Assembly (NCBI RefSeq): GCF_001577265.1
Contig: NZ_CP014517.1
Coordinates: forward strand, 186,001-250,000
Reading direction: 5' to 3'
DNA: 64,000 nucleotides
Source: Variovorax sp. PAMC 28711
GTDB taxonomy: Bacteria > Pseudomonadota > Gammaproteobacteria > Burkholderiales > Burkholderiaceae_C
Shown: positions 30,283 to 39,085 of the stretch, one piece after another
Layout: each line of letters begins with the position of its first letter
How positions within the stretch are numbered: position 1 is the stretch's first letter
Translations under genes and position numbers: made by a program
Notes under the pieces: generated by a model
What the model was told of the DNA's origin: nothing
What the model saw: only the letters and a program-made list of their open reading frames with translations
The model's database searches: none

Positions 30283-30954
30283 GTGCGCGTATTGCTGGTC
30301 GAAGATGACGTGGCCTTGTCGGAGGCGGTGTGCGGCTACCTGCGCGCCAAGGCCTTCGTGGTCGACGACGTGCCCAGCCTGGCAGCGGCTCGCAGCGCGC
30401 TCATCTCGGCACAGTACGCGGCCGTGCTGCTTGACCTGCACCTGGGCGACGGCGACGGGCTGACCCTGCTGCCGGCCATCCGTGCGCTCAAGGAACGCCC
30501 CATCGTGATCGTGCTCACCGCGCGCGACCAGGTCACCGACCGCATCCGCGGCCTCGACGCCGGCGCCGACGACTACCTGACCAAGCCCTACGACCCGGGC
30601 GAATTGCTGGCCCGCCTGCGTGCGGTCGAGCGCCGGCGCAGCGCCGGCAACACGCCGCTGCTGCAACTCGGGAACATCGAGATCGACCTCGCGCGCGACT
30701 TGGTGCGCCGCGCCGGGGCGCCCGTCACGCTGACGCAAAAAGAATGGGCGCTGCTGCGTGTGATGGCGACGCGTCCGGACCGCATCCACACGCGTGAGGC
30801 GTTGCAGGACGCGCTGTACGGCTTCGACGACGACACCGACAGCAACACGCTCGAAGTCTTCATCAGCCGACTGCGTCGCAAGCTCGGGCGCACCCATATC
30901 CAGACCTTGCGCGGCCTCGGCTACCGCCTGGTCTATTCACTGGACGGCGAATGA
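30283..30954 (+). CDS. OmpR/PhoB-family response regulator (PmrA/BasR-like)
   Basis: 223 residues from a GTG start with GAGAGG upstream. The receiver domain shows Asp8/Asp9, the phospho-acceptor Asp51 (LLDLHLGDGDG), and Lys101 (LTKPYDPGE). The C-terminal winged helix carries LEVFISRLRRKLG and IQTLRGLGYRL. It overlaps the kinase gene by four bases and is divergent from PAP2-eptA, so it probably controls those lipid A genes. Confidence 0.93.
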   Translation: MRVLLVEDDVALSEAVCGYLRAKAFVVDDVPSLAAARSALISAQYAAVLLDLHLGDGDGLTLLPAIRALKERPIVIVLTARDQVTDRIRGLDAGADDYLTKPYDPGELLARLRAVERRRSAGNTPLLQLGNIEIDLARDLVRRAGAPVTLTQKEWALLRVMATRPDRIHTREALQDALYGFDDDTDSNTLEVFISRLRRKLGRTHIQTLRGLGYRLVYSLDGE

Positions 30955-32315
30955 ACACGCGGCCCTTCTTTCAGCGCGGTGCCGACACGTTGTCGCGCCG
31001 ACTGACACGCACGCTTGTGCTGTGGATCGGTGGCGCCTGGCTGCTCAGTGTGCTGGCGGTGGTCTGGTACGTGGACCGGGAGATCAACTACAACTTCGAC
31101 AACGAACTGGTCGAGGTGTCGCACCGCATGTTCGATCTCGCGGTAGAGGAACTGGATCGCCGGCAAGCCGAGGCGTCGCTGACGAAGCCGCTCATCGCGC
31201 CGACGCCTTTGTTCCGTGATGCGGCGGTGATCTACCAGGTGGTCGATTCGCACGAGCGCGTGTTACTGCGCTCGGCCGAGACACCACCGGGCACCTTCGA
31301 CGTGCCGATCGCCTCTGGCTTTTCGAATCTCGAGGAGTGGCGAATCTACACGGTGAAACATCCCTCGCGCCCATTGTTCCTGCAGGTCGCCGATCCGCTG
31401 AGCGAACGGCGCGACGCGCTCAATCGCACGTTGTTCGGACTGCTGCTGCTGCTCGGCGCCATGCTGCCGCTGCTCGCGTTGCTGCTGTCGCGCATCACGC
31501 GCGATGAGTTGAAGGTCCTGCAGGGCCTGGCGGGCGAGATCGGCCAGCGCAGCGGCACTGACCTCCGGCCGATCGCGCTGCCCGGCCTGCCCGGGGAATT
31601 GAGCCTGGTCGGCGATCATGTGAACCGCCTGCTGGAGCGGCTCGCACAGTCGCTCGACGTGGAACGCGCGCTGGCCGCCAACGCTGCGCATGAGCTGCGC
31701 ACACCGCTGGCCGCCGCGCGGCTGCGCCTGCAAACGGCGCTCGACCACGACCTGCGGCGCACCGACGTCGAGGCCGCGCTCACCGCGCTGCAATCGCTGA
31801 GCCACCGCGCCGAGAAGTTGCTGCAGCTGTCGCGTGCCGAATCGGGTGCGTCGTTGGGGCGCGAGCCGGTCGATCTCGTGCAACTGGTCGCGACTGTCGC
31901 GCAGGAGTTCTGGCAGGAGCCGCGTGCACTCGGACGGCTCGATCTCACGGTGCCGGACACCGGGTCCGGCCCGCGCGTGCTCGGCGACTTCGACGCGCTG
32001 GCCATCGCATTGCGCAACCTCGTGGAAAACGCGCTGCACTATGCGGGCGACGCGCGGGTGGAGATCGAGGCGACGCCCGACGGGCAGCTCGTGGTGCGTG
32101 ATTCGGGGCCGGGTGTGAACGACGTCGAGCTGCGCACCCTGCAACTGCGCCATGTACGCCACAGCGCCGAGCGCACCGGCTACGGGCTGGGTCTGTCGAT
32201 CGTGTCGACCATCGTGGCCAAGCACGATGCGCAACTGGTGCTCCGATCGCCACCGGCCGGTGGCGTGTCGGGCTTCGAGGCCCGCATCGTGCTGACACCC
32301 GCGCCGGGTTTCTGA
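30951..32315 (+). CDS. Sensor histidine kinase (PmrB/BasS-like)
   Basis: 454 residues. The first membrane helix is LVLWIGGAWLLSVLAVVWYV, followed by a periplasmic sensor of about 110 residues, then a second helix LFGLLLLLGAMLPLLALLLS. His247 is in AAHELRTPLAAARL, followed by the N box (LRNLVENALHYAG), the DSGPGVN G1 box and the GYGLGLSIV G2 box. It phosphorylates the regulator with which it overlaps. The periplasmic region contains no obvious metal-binding cluster, so the signal is unknown. Confidence 0.93.
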   Translation: MNTRPFFQRGADTLSRRLTRTLVLWIGGAWLLSVLAVVWYVDREINYNFDNELVEVSHRMFDLAVEELDRRQAEASLTKPLIAPTPLFRDAAVIYQVVDSHERVLLRSAETPPGTFDVPIASGFSNLEEWRIYTVKHPSRPLFLQVADPLSERRDALNRTLFGLLLLLGAMLPLLALLLSRITRDELKVLQGLAGEIGQRSGTDLRPIALPGLPGELSLVGDHVNRLLERLAQSLDVERALAANAAHELRTPLAAARLRLQTALDHDLRRTDVEAALTALQSLSHRAEKLLQLSRAESGASLGREPVDLVQLVATVAQEFWQEPRALGRLDLTVPDTGSGPRVLGDFDALAIALRNLVENALHYAGDARVEIEATPDGQLVVRDSGPGVNDVELRTLQLRHVRHSAERTGYGLGLSIVSTIVAKHDAQLVLRSPPAGGVSGFEARIVLTPAPGF

Positions 32316-32319
32316 TCGT

Positions 32320-32742
32320 TCAATCGGTGACGAGTGACCGCAGCCAGTCGGGCAGCGGCAGCGCCTTCTGCTTGGGGAAATCGACCCAGATGGTGGTCGC
32401 GCCGCCGGCCGCACAGATCACGTCAGGCGCGTCCGCCCGGGCCATGGTGCCCCAGGTTTCGAAGGTGGTGCGGGCCGGATCGCTCGCATACATCTTCAAC
32501 AGCACGTTGCCCGGGTACTCGAGCTGGCGGTAGAAGTTGCAAAACGCATTGACGATCACGATGCCCTCGCCGCCCGGCGACGGATCGAGGCCGAGCGACT
32601 GAAACCAGTCGATGCGCGCGGTTTCGAGGTAACGAAAGTAGCTGCCGTTGTTGAGGTGCCCCATCGCGTCCATGTCGCCCCAGCGAATCGCGATGGTCAT
32701 CTCGTAGACGAGCTTCTTCTTGTGCGGAATTTCAATTCTCAT
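32320..32742 (-). CDS. Hot-dog acyl-CoA thioesterase, 4-hydroxybenzoyl-CoA thioesterase/YbgC type
   Basis: 140 residues. The hot-dog motif RWGDMDAMGHLNNGSYFRYL contains the catalytic Asp, and FYRQLEYPGNVLLKMYA follows as the central strand. The start MRIEIPHKKK is taken because it overlaps the EamA gene by four bases (ATGA) with AAGG upstream. Likely acyl-CoA substrate; which acyl group cannot be told. Confidence 0.88.
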   Translation of the reverse strand: MRIEIPHKKKLVYEMTIAIRWGDMDAMGHLNNGSYFRYLETARIDWFQSLGLDPSPGGEGIVIVNAFCNFYRQLEYPGNVLLKMYASDPARTTFETWGTMARADAPDVICAAGGATTIWVDFPKQKALPLPDWLRSLVTD

Positions 32743-33644
32743 CGGTGTGCCTTGATCGATGCCAGGATGCCCAGGACGAAGAGCGCTGCGGCGGCCAGTT
32801 CGGTCGCATGCGGCCATCGGCCGTCCCATACAAAAGAGTAGAGCAGTGCGAACAGCGTCTCACTGACGATCAGTTGCCCGCAGAGACTCGCCGAGAGACG
32901 CTGACTCGCAACGTTCCACAGGATGGTGGCCAGCCAGGATGATCCGATGCCGCCCGCCAGGGCAAGCAGCCAGAAGAGCCCGACGTTGGGCTGAGACTGC
33001 AGCGCGGCCACATCGGACCCTGCGACAAGCCACAACCCGACCGCGCCGAGCCCCGTGGAAATTCCAAGCCAGTTAGCCCAGTCCGTGGCAGCCACATCGG
33101 CATGGTGCTTGAGCCAGGCGGCGTTCAGCAGGCCGAACACGGTCCAGCTCGCCATCGCCAGCACTGCCAACGTGAGGCCAGCGCCAAAATGCCCACCGTT
33201 CGAAACGCCTGCGTCGGACCATGCACTCGCCACCATCAATCCGATCCCCGCAGCGGTGAGAAACAATCCCGGGAGCAACGAGCGCAAGCGAAGGCCGGCC
33301 GGCCTGCCGAGCAACATCATCCAGACCGGAATAGTGCCGATCACGAGGCTCGGCACGGCGGTACCGAGCGCCTCGATCGAAAAAGCCAGCAGCAAGTAGT
33401 AGCCGGTAAAACCCAGCAGGCTCAGCGCGGCGGCGGTGCGCGCCTGCCGCCACGTGGGCCACCGCACTGCAGCGGGTCTGGCAAACACCGCCACTGCAGA
33501 AATCAACCCGAACACGGCAAATCGCGATGCCGCGATGTCGACCATGCCGATGTGGCCGACCATGCGGGGCACAACGAACACAAGGCCCCACAACGCACCC
33601 GCCGCCAGGCCGGCCGCAATACCAATGAGAGCGTGCCGCTTCAG
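32739..33644 (-). CDS. EamA/DMT-family transporter, unusual start codon
   Basis: About 301 residues with ten hydrophobic segments in two EamA repeats (GIAAGLAAGALWGLVFVVPR opening the first; TVFGLLNAAWLKHHADVAAT within the second). Such proteins export metabolites. No ATG, GTG or TTG lies at the position expected for the family; the nearest plausible start is CTG at 33644 (LKRHALIGIAAGL). An ATG farther upstream at 33842 would add 66 implausible residues. The coordinates therefore use CTG, with doubt. Confidence 0.75.
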   Translation of the reverse strand: MKRHALIGIAAGLAAGALWGLVFVVPRMVGHIGMVDIAASRFAVFGLISAVAVFARPAAVRWPTWRQARTAAALSLLGFTGYYLLLAFSIEALGTAVPSLVIGTIPVWMMLLGRPAGLRLRSLLPGLFLTAAGIGLMVASAWSDAGVSNGGHFGAGLTLAVLAMASWTVFGLLNAAWLKHHADVAATDWANWLGISTGLGAVGLWLVAGSDVAALQSQPNVGLFWLLALAGGIGSSWLATILWNVASQRLSASLCGQLIVSETLFALLYSFVWDGRWPHATELAAAALFVLGILASIKAHR

Positions 33645-33862
33645 ACGACCCGCCCGTCGTCGACGGCGATCTTCGCTTTGCTCCGGAGGGCCACTCGGCC
33701 GGATCGATCGATGCTGAAAGCCATGAAGAGAAATCCCGGTTGGAGTCGCGAATGTGACGTGGAGGTGAAGCCGATGGCCGACGTGCAAAGCCCGGCGCGC
33801 CGCATAAAATCTCTCGAATCCCGGGTGCCGCGCACCCTCCAAAACATTATCGACGAGCCCCC

Positions 33863-35560
33863 ATGACCCACGACGAAATCCTCGCCCAGTTCGGCCCTCG
33901 CGAAGCCATGGAGTACGACGTGGTCGTGGTCGGTGGCGGGCCCGCCGGCCTGTCGACCGCGATCCGCCTGAAGCAGCTCGCCGCCCTCAACGAGAAGGAA
34001 ATTTCCGTCGTGGTGCTCGAAAAGGGCTCGGAGCCGGGCGCACACATTCTGTCGGGCGCGATCATGGACCCGAAGGCGCTCAACGAGCTGCTGCCCAACT
34101 GGCGCGAACTCGGCGCGCCGCTGAACCAGCCGGTGACCGACGACGCCATGGTGTTCCTCGGTGAAAAGTCCGGCCTGCGCACCCCGAACATGTTCCTGCC
34201 GGCGTGCTTCCAGAACCACGGCAACTACATCATCAGCCTCGGCACCTTCACCAAGTGGCTGGCCCAACAAGCCGAGAACCTCGGCGTCGAAATCTTCCCG
34301 GGCTTCCCGGCCGCCGAAGTGCTCTACAACGAAGACGGGTCGGTACGCGGTGTCGCGACCGGCAACCTGGGCGTCGGCAAGGACGGCGAGCCGACCGAGA
34401 ATTTCCAGCTCGGCATGGAACTGCTCGGCAAGTACACGGTGTTCGCCGAAGGCGCGCGCGGCCACCTCGGCCGCCAGCTCATCTCGAAGTTCAAGCTGGA
34501 CGAAGGCAAGGACCCGCAGACCTACGGCCTCGGCGTGAAGGAAGTGTGGGAGATCGATCCCCAACGCCATCAGCCCGGCTTCGTGCTGCACACCGCCGGC
34601 TGGCCCATGAAGAGCGACACCTACGGCGGCGCCTTCCTTTATCACATGGAAGACAACAAGGTCACGCTCGGCTTCATCACCGGGCTCGACTACAGCAACC
34701 CGTACCTGAGCCCGTTCGAGGAAATGCAGCGCTGGAAGCTGCACCCGAACATCCGCTGGTACCTCGAAGGCGACGAGGCGCACGGCATCAAGCCGGCCAA
34801 GCGCATCGGCTACGGCGCACGCGCGATCACGGCGGGCGGGCTGATGTCGCTTCCCAAGACAGTGTTCCCGGGTGGCGCGCTGGTCGGCTGTGAGGCGGGT
34901 TATCTCAACGTCAGCCGCATCAAGGGCAGCCATGCCGCGATCAAGACCGGCATGCTGGCAGCCGACGCAGCCTTCGAAGCCATCGGCGCAGGCCGTCAGC
35001 ACGATGAACTGAGCGCCTATCCGGCGGCGTTCGAAAAGAGCTGGTTGTACACCGAGCTCAAGAAGGCGCGCAACTTCAAGGCGTGGTTCAAGAAGGGCCT
35101 GACTGTCGCGACGCTCATGAACGGCATCGAGCAGTGGCTGCTCAAGGGCAACATCCCCTGGACGCTGCATCGCAACAAGCCGGACCATCTTTACCTGAAG
35201 CCGGCTTCTGAATGCAAACCGATCGTCTATCCCAAGCCCGACGGCAAGCTCACTTTCGACCGGCTCTCCAGCGTGTTCATCAGCAACACGAACCATGAAG
35301 AGCAGCAACCGGCGCACCTGACGCTAAAAGATCCGTCGGTGCCGGTCGACATCAACCTCGCGAAGTTCGCCGGACCCGAGAGTCGCTACTGCCCGGCCGG
35401 CGTGTACGAATTCGTCGAAGCCGCCGAGGGCAAGCAGCGCCTGCAGATCAATGCGCAGAACTGCGTGCATTGCAAGACCTGCGACATCAAGGACCCGACC
35501 CAGAACATCGTGTGGGTCACGCCCGAAGGCGGCGGCGGGCCGAACTACGTGGGCATGTGA
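33863..35560 (+). CDS. etfD: Electron-transfer flavoprotein:ubiquinone oxidoreductase
   Basis: Passes electrons from reduced ETF (acyl-CoA dehydrogenases) to ubiquinone. 565 residues: FAD-binding VVVVGGGPAGLSTAIRL at about 20-36, an internal ubiquinone/membrane-contact region, and a C-terminal 4Fe-4S domain with Cys510, Cys534, Cys537 and Cys540 (CPAGVYEF and NCVHCKTCDIKDP). All four cluster ligands are present, so it should be active. Monocistronic; divergent from the EamA gene. Confidence 0.95.
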   Translation: MTHDEILAQFGPREAMEYDVVVVGGGPAGLSTAIRLKQLAALNEKEISVVVLEKGSEPGAHILSGAIMDPKALNELLPNWRELGAPLNQPVTDDAMVFLGEKSGLRTPNMFLPACFQNHGNYIISLGTFTKWLAQQAENLGVEIFPGFPAAEVLYNEDGSVRGVATGNLGVGKDGEPTENFQLGMELLGKYTVFAEGARGHLGRQLISKFKLDEGKDPQTYGLGVKEVWEIDPQRHQPGFVLHTAGWPMKSDTYGGAFLYHMEDNKVTLGFITGLDYSNPYLSPFEEMQRWKLHPNIRWYLEGDEAHGIKPAKRIGYGARAITAGGLMSLPKTVFPGGALVGCEAGYLNVSRIKGSHAAIKTGMLAADAAFEAIGAGRQHDELSAYPAAFEKSWLYTELKKARNFKAWFKKGLTVATLMNGIEQWLLKGNIPWTLHRNKPDHLYLKPASECKPIVYPKPDGKLTFDRLSSVFISNTNHEEQQPAHLTLKDPSVPVDINLAKFAGPESRYCPAGVYEFVEAAEGKQRLQINAQNCVHCKTCDIKDPTQNIVWVTPEGGGGPNYVGM

Positions 35561-35690
35561 TGCCGGCCGATCACGGGCATGCGCTGGCGAATGTCCGTGA
35601 AAATCCCGACGCGGCGAGACGGGGTGTTGCGGCATAGTCGGCGGCAGACCGTTGCGCACTCCGCGCCGACGAACAACTCCCGGAGACACC

Positions 35691-36659
35691 ATGAAAATCG
35701 GCCACATCGCCGCCGCCTGCCTTTCACTCGCACTGAGTGCAGGCGCCTTCGCGCAAACCGCGATGAAGATCAGCATCTCGACCGCCCAGAACTCCCACCA
35801 GGGCGTTGCCATCGACACCTTCGCCAAGGAAGTCGCAGCCCGCACCGGCGGCCGCTACAAGATCGAGACCTTCTACAACGGCTCGCTCGGCGGTGAGCGC
35901 GAATCCATCGAAGCGGTCCAGCTGGGTACGCAGGCGCTGGCTTTCTCGTCGACGGGCCCGGTGCCCAACTTCGTGCCCGAAACCAAGATCCTCGACGTCC
36001 CCTTCCTGTTCCGCGACAAGGCCCACGCCCGCGCGGTGCTCGACGGCCCGATCGGCCAGGACCTGCTTGGCAAGTTCGACGCCAAGGGCTTCAAGGCGCT
36101 GGCATGGGGCGAGAACGGCTTCCGCCACATGACCAACAGCAAGCGCGACGTGAAGGAACCGGAGGATCTGAAGGGCCTGAAGATGCGCACCATGGAAAAT
36201 CCGGTGCATATCGCCGCTTACAAGGGGCTTGGCATCATCACGACGCCAATGGCATTCCCCGAAGTGTTCACCGCGCTCCAGCAGGGCACGGTCGACGGTC
36301 AGGAGAATCCGTTGTCCGTGATCCTGTCTGCCAAGTTCGCGCAGGTGCAGAAGCACCTGTCCCTGACCGGCCATGTCTACTCTCCCTGCATCTTCGTCAT
36401 GAACAAGGAGATGTTCGACAAGCTCGGCGCAGCCGACAAGACGGCCTTCCTCGAAGCCGCCAAGGTGGCCGTGAAGGCCAACCGTGACCGCGTCGACCAG
36501 GACGATGCCAATGGCGTGAAGATGTTGCGGGAGCAGGGCGTGACGGTGATCGAGAATGTCGACAAGCCCCGCTTCGTCTCGGTGCTGGCCCCTGTCAACG
36601 CAGAGTTCGAGAAGCAGTTCGGCAAGGCCAACCTGGACAAGATTCGCAACTACAAGTGA
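35691..36659 (+). CDS. dctP: TRAP transporter solute-binding protein (DctP)
   Basis: 322-residue periplasmic binding protein with a 22-residue signal peptide ending GAFAQ. Family features: the AFSSTGPVPNFVPE strand, VPFLFRDKAHARAVLDGP and the conserved substrate-carboxylate arginine region LKGLKMRTMENPVH. It delivers an organic acid to the DctQM permease encoded immediately downstream. CGGAGA precedes the start. Confidence 0.93.
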   Translation: MKIGHIAAACLSLALSAGAFAQTAMKISISTAQNSHQGVAIDTFAKEVAARTGGRYKIETFYNGSLGGERESIEAVQLGTQALAFSSTGPVPNFVPETKILDVPFLFRDKAHARAVLDGPIGQDLLGKFDAKGFKALAWGENGFRHMTNSKRDVKEPEDLKGLKMRTMENPVHIAAYKGLGIITTPMAFPEVFTALQQGTVDGQENPLSVILSAKFAQVQKHLSLTGHVYSPCIFVMNKEMFDKLGAADKTAFLEAAKVAVKANRDRVDQDDANGVKMLREQGVTVIENVDKPRFVSVLAPVNAEFEKQFGKANLDKIRNYK

Positions 36660-37150
36660 AAGAAAAATTCCTTGGCATCGAGCGCTGGACCACCGGCTTC
36701 TCGATGGTTTCAGCATGCGCGATGCTCGTCATCGCCTCGGCCCTCGGCGTGTTCCAGATCGTCACGCGCTTCATCCTTGAGCAACCCGCCGAGTGGAGCG
36801 AAATCCTGATCAGGTTGAGCCTGATCTGGATGGTGTTTCTCGGCATCCCGATGGCCTTCCGCCAGGGCGCCATGGTCAGCGTCGACGTGCTCCACCGCTG
36901 GAGTCCGCCGCGCATCAAGCGGGTTCTCGACGCGGTGGTCAGCATCGCCGCACTCACCTTGATGCTCGTGATCCTCTGGTACGGATGGGACTACGCGATG
37001 CGTGGCCGGGTCCAGTCCATGGCCGGGCTCGAGAGCATCTCGATGGTCTGGGCCTACCTGGCCCTGCCGGTGGGCGCTGTGTTCAGCCTCATCGCCATCG
37101 CCGCCAATTTTCTCGACCCCAAGCGGCTCGAACTGGAGACCGCGCAATGA
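36656..37150 (+). CDS. dctQ: TRAP transporter small permease (DctQ)
   Basis: 164 residues with four membrane helices; motif FLGIPMAFRQGAMVSVDVLH is typical of DctQ. The GTG start overlaps the dctP stop by four bases (GTGA) and its own stop overlaps dctM (ATGA), so the three TRAP genes are translationally coupled. Confidence 0.92.
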   Translation: MKEKFLGIERWTTGFSMVSACAMLVIASALGVFQIVTRFILEQPAEWSEILIRLSLIWMVFLGIPMAFRQGAMVSVDVLHRWSPPRIKRVLDAVVSIAALTLMLVILWYGWDYAMRGRVQSMAGLESISMVWAYLALPVGAVFSLIAIAANFLDPKRLELETAQ

Positions 37151-38424
37151 CGCCGACGATGATCGTCACGATGGTGTTGTGCTTCGCACTGTCGGTTTCC
37201 GTGGCCGTCTCGATCGGGCTCGCCTCCATCGTCGGCCTGCAGGTGTCGAACGCCAACATGCTCATTTCCGCCAAGGAGATGTTCAATTCGATCAACAAGT
37301 TTCCGCTGGCGGCCATCCCCTTCTTCATCCTGGCCGGCAACCTGATGGAAACCGGCGGCATCTCGCGTCGGCTGGTCGAATTCGCCAAGAGCATCGTGGG
37401 CGGCGTTCAGGGCGGCTTGCCGATGACCTGCGTGCTGACCTGCATGATCTTCGCGGCCGTGTCGGGCTCTTCGGTGGCCACCACGTTCGCGATCGGTGCC
37501 ATCCTGATCCCTGCGCTGGTCAAGCACGGCTACCCGACCAGCTATGCGGCGGCACTGCAGGCGACCAGCGCGGAACTCGGCGTGATCATCCCGCCGTCGA
37601 TTCCGCTGATCCTGTACGGCGTCAGTGCCGAAGTGTCGATCGGCGAACTGTTCATTGCCGGTTTCGGACCCGGCCTCCTGATCAGTGGCGCGCTCATGCT
37701 GTTCGTGTGGGCGTACTGCAAGTGGAAGGGCTGGGGCAAAACCGACGGCGAAGGGCGGCTGCCCTTCGGCAAGGCGCTCTGGCAGGCTGGCTGGGCACTG
37801 CTGATGCCGGTGATCATCCTGGGCGGCATCTACGGCGGCGTGTTCACGCCGACCGAAGCGTCGGCGGTGGCGGTGTTCTATGCGCTCATCGTCGGCGTGG
37901 TGATCTACCGCGAGATCAGGCTGGCCGATCTGTACCTGATCCTGCGCAAGTCGGTGCTGTCGTCGGCCGTGATCATGTTCATCATCGCCAATGCGGGCCT
38001 GTTCGCATTCCTGCTCACGCGGGCGGGCGTGCCGGAGGCGATCGGCGTGTGGCTGCAGGACGTGCTCAAGACGCCCGCCTACTTCCTGCTCGGCGTGAAC
38101 GCGGCGCTGTTCTTCATCGGCATGTTCATCGAGACCAGCGCAGCCATCATCGTGCTGGCGCCGATCCTCGCGCCGGTGGCGATGCATTTCGGCATCGACC
38201 CGGTGCATTTCGGCCTGGTCATGGTGGTGAACCTCGCGCTCGGCATGATCACGCCGCCCTTCGGCGTGAACCTGTTCGCGGCGTGCACGGTGGCGCGCAT
38301 CTCGCTCGACCGCATCGTCAAGCACCTGATCCCGTTCGTGCTCGTCATCCTGGCCTGCCTGATGGTGATCACCTACGTGCCGTGGATTTCGCTGGCACTG
38401 CGCGATTTGGTGTACGCCAAGTAG
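37147..38424 (+). CDS. dctM: TRAP transporter large permease (DctM)
   Basis: 425 residues, about 12 membrane segments. DctM hallmarks: NKFPLAAIPFFILAGNLME, AAVSGSSVATTFAIGAI, TSAELGVIIPPSIPLILYG, and GMITPPFGVNLFA near the end. It carries the substrate through the membrane, driven by a sodium or proton gradient. The substrate is probably a C4-dicarboxylate or another organic acid. Confidence 0.94.
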   Translation: MTPTMIVTMVLCFALSVSVAVSIGLASIVGLQVSNANMLISAKEMFNSINKFPLAAIPFFILAGNLMETGGISRRLVEFAKSIVGGVQGGLPMTCVLTCMIFAAVSGSSVATTFAIGAILIPALVKHGYPTSYAAALQATSAELGVIIPPSIPLILYGVSAEVSIGELFIAGFGPGLLISGALMLFVWAYCKWKGWGKTDGEGRLPFGKALWQAGWALLMPVIILGGIYGGVFTPTEASAVAVFYALIVGVVIYREIRLADLYLILRKSVLSSAVIMFIIANAGLFAFLLTRAGVPEAIGVWLQDVLKTPAYFLLGVNAALFFIGMFIETSAAIIVLAPILAPVAMHFGIDPVHFGLVMVVNLALGMITPPFGVNLFAACTVARISLDRIVKHLIPFVLVILACLMVITYVPWISLALRDLVYAK

Positions 38425-38443
38425 ATCGCACAACCTTCGGAAC

Positions 38444-38466
38444 GCCGCGCGAGGTGATCGCGCGGC
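38444..38466. terminator. Strong hairpin between converging dctM and methyltransferase genes
   Basis: A perfect 9-bp stem (GCCGCGCGA / TCGCGCGGC) closed by a GGTGA loop lies directly between the dctM stop and the convergent methyltransferase stop. It may end transcripts from both sides; there is no long T tract, so termination is likely but not certain. Confidence 0.5.
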
Positions 38467-38467
38467 T

Positions 38468-39085
38468 TCACCCGGTTTTGATGCTCACGGCCGTACGTCC
38501 ACCTTCTGCCATGTCACTGGTCATCCAGCGGCGTTCATCCGAGAGCAGCTGGCGCCACAGCGCGGCATCGCCGCCGAGCTGCAGATTGGTCGTGATCAGC
38601 ATGCCGCCGGGACGGAGCAGCCGCTCCATGCATTGAAACTGCGGAAGCGTCGGTGCAAACCCGTCGAAAAAGGCAAGGTCGTAGTCTGCGCTGAAGGTTT
38701 GTGCCACCGCCACAAACTCGCCTTCATGCACCGTGATGCGATTTTGAAACCCCAGGTTTTTGATGTTCTCGCGGGCCAGCGCCACGTGTGCTGCATCGAA
38801 TTCCACCGTGTCGACGTGGCCCCGTGCGCTGCCGTGCGCCAGACAACAGGCGGTGTAGCCCAACGCGGTTCCAAACTCCAGAACACGCAGCGCGTGCATG
38901 GCGGCAGACAACACCACCAGGCTGGCGCCGTCGGAATAGGTGTAGGCCTCGCAACCGTGCGAACGGCGGTGGCGTTCGCTGACCGCGTGCAATGCCTGGA
39001 TGCGCGACCATTCGCCCGGTCGGCCGCCTTCGTGGCCAGCGCGCCGTGGCTCTGTCAGAGGGTGCAACCTACCGGACATGCTCAA
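38468..39085 (-). CDS. SAM-dependent methyltransferase (O-methyltransferase family 3-like)
   Basis: 205 residues. The SAM-binding loop VLEFGTALGYTACCLA (motif I) and the acidic end of strand 2 (DTVEFDAAHVALAREN) are visible, as are DLAFFDGFAP and LLRPGGMLIT. Substrate unknown. It overlaps the NmrA gene by four bases (ATGA) and is last in the hydrolase-NmrA-methyltransferase operon. Confidence 0.85.
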   Translation of the reverse strand: MSMSGRLHPLTEPRRAGHEGGRPGEWSRIQALHAVSERHRRSHGCEAYTYSDGASLVVLSAAMHALRVLEFGTALGYTACCLAHGSARGHVDTVEFDAAHVALARENIKNLGFQNRITVHEGEFVAVAQTFSADYDLAFFDGFAPTLPQFQCMERLLRPGGMLITTNLQLGGDAALWRQLLSDERRWMTSDMAEGGRTAVSIKTG

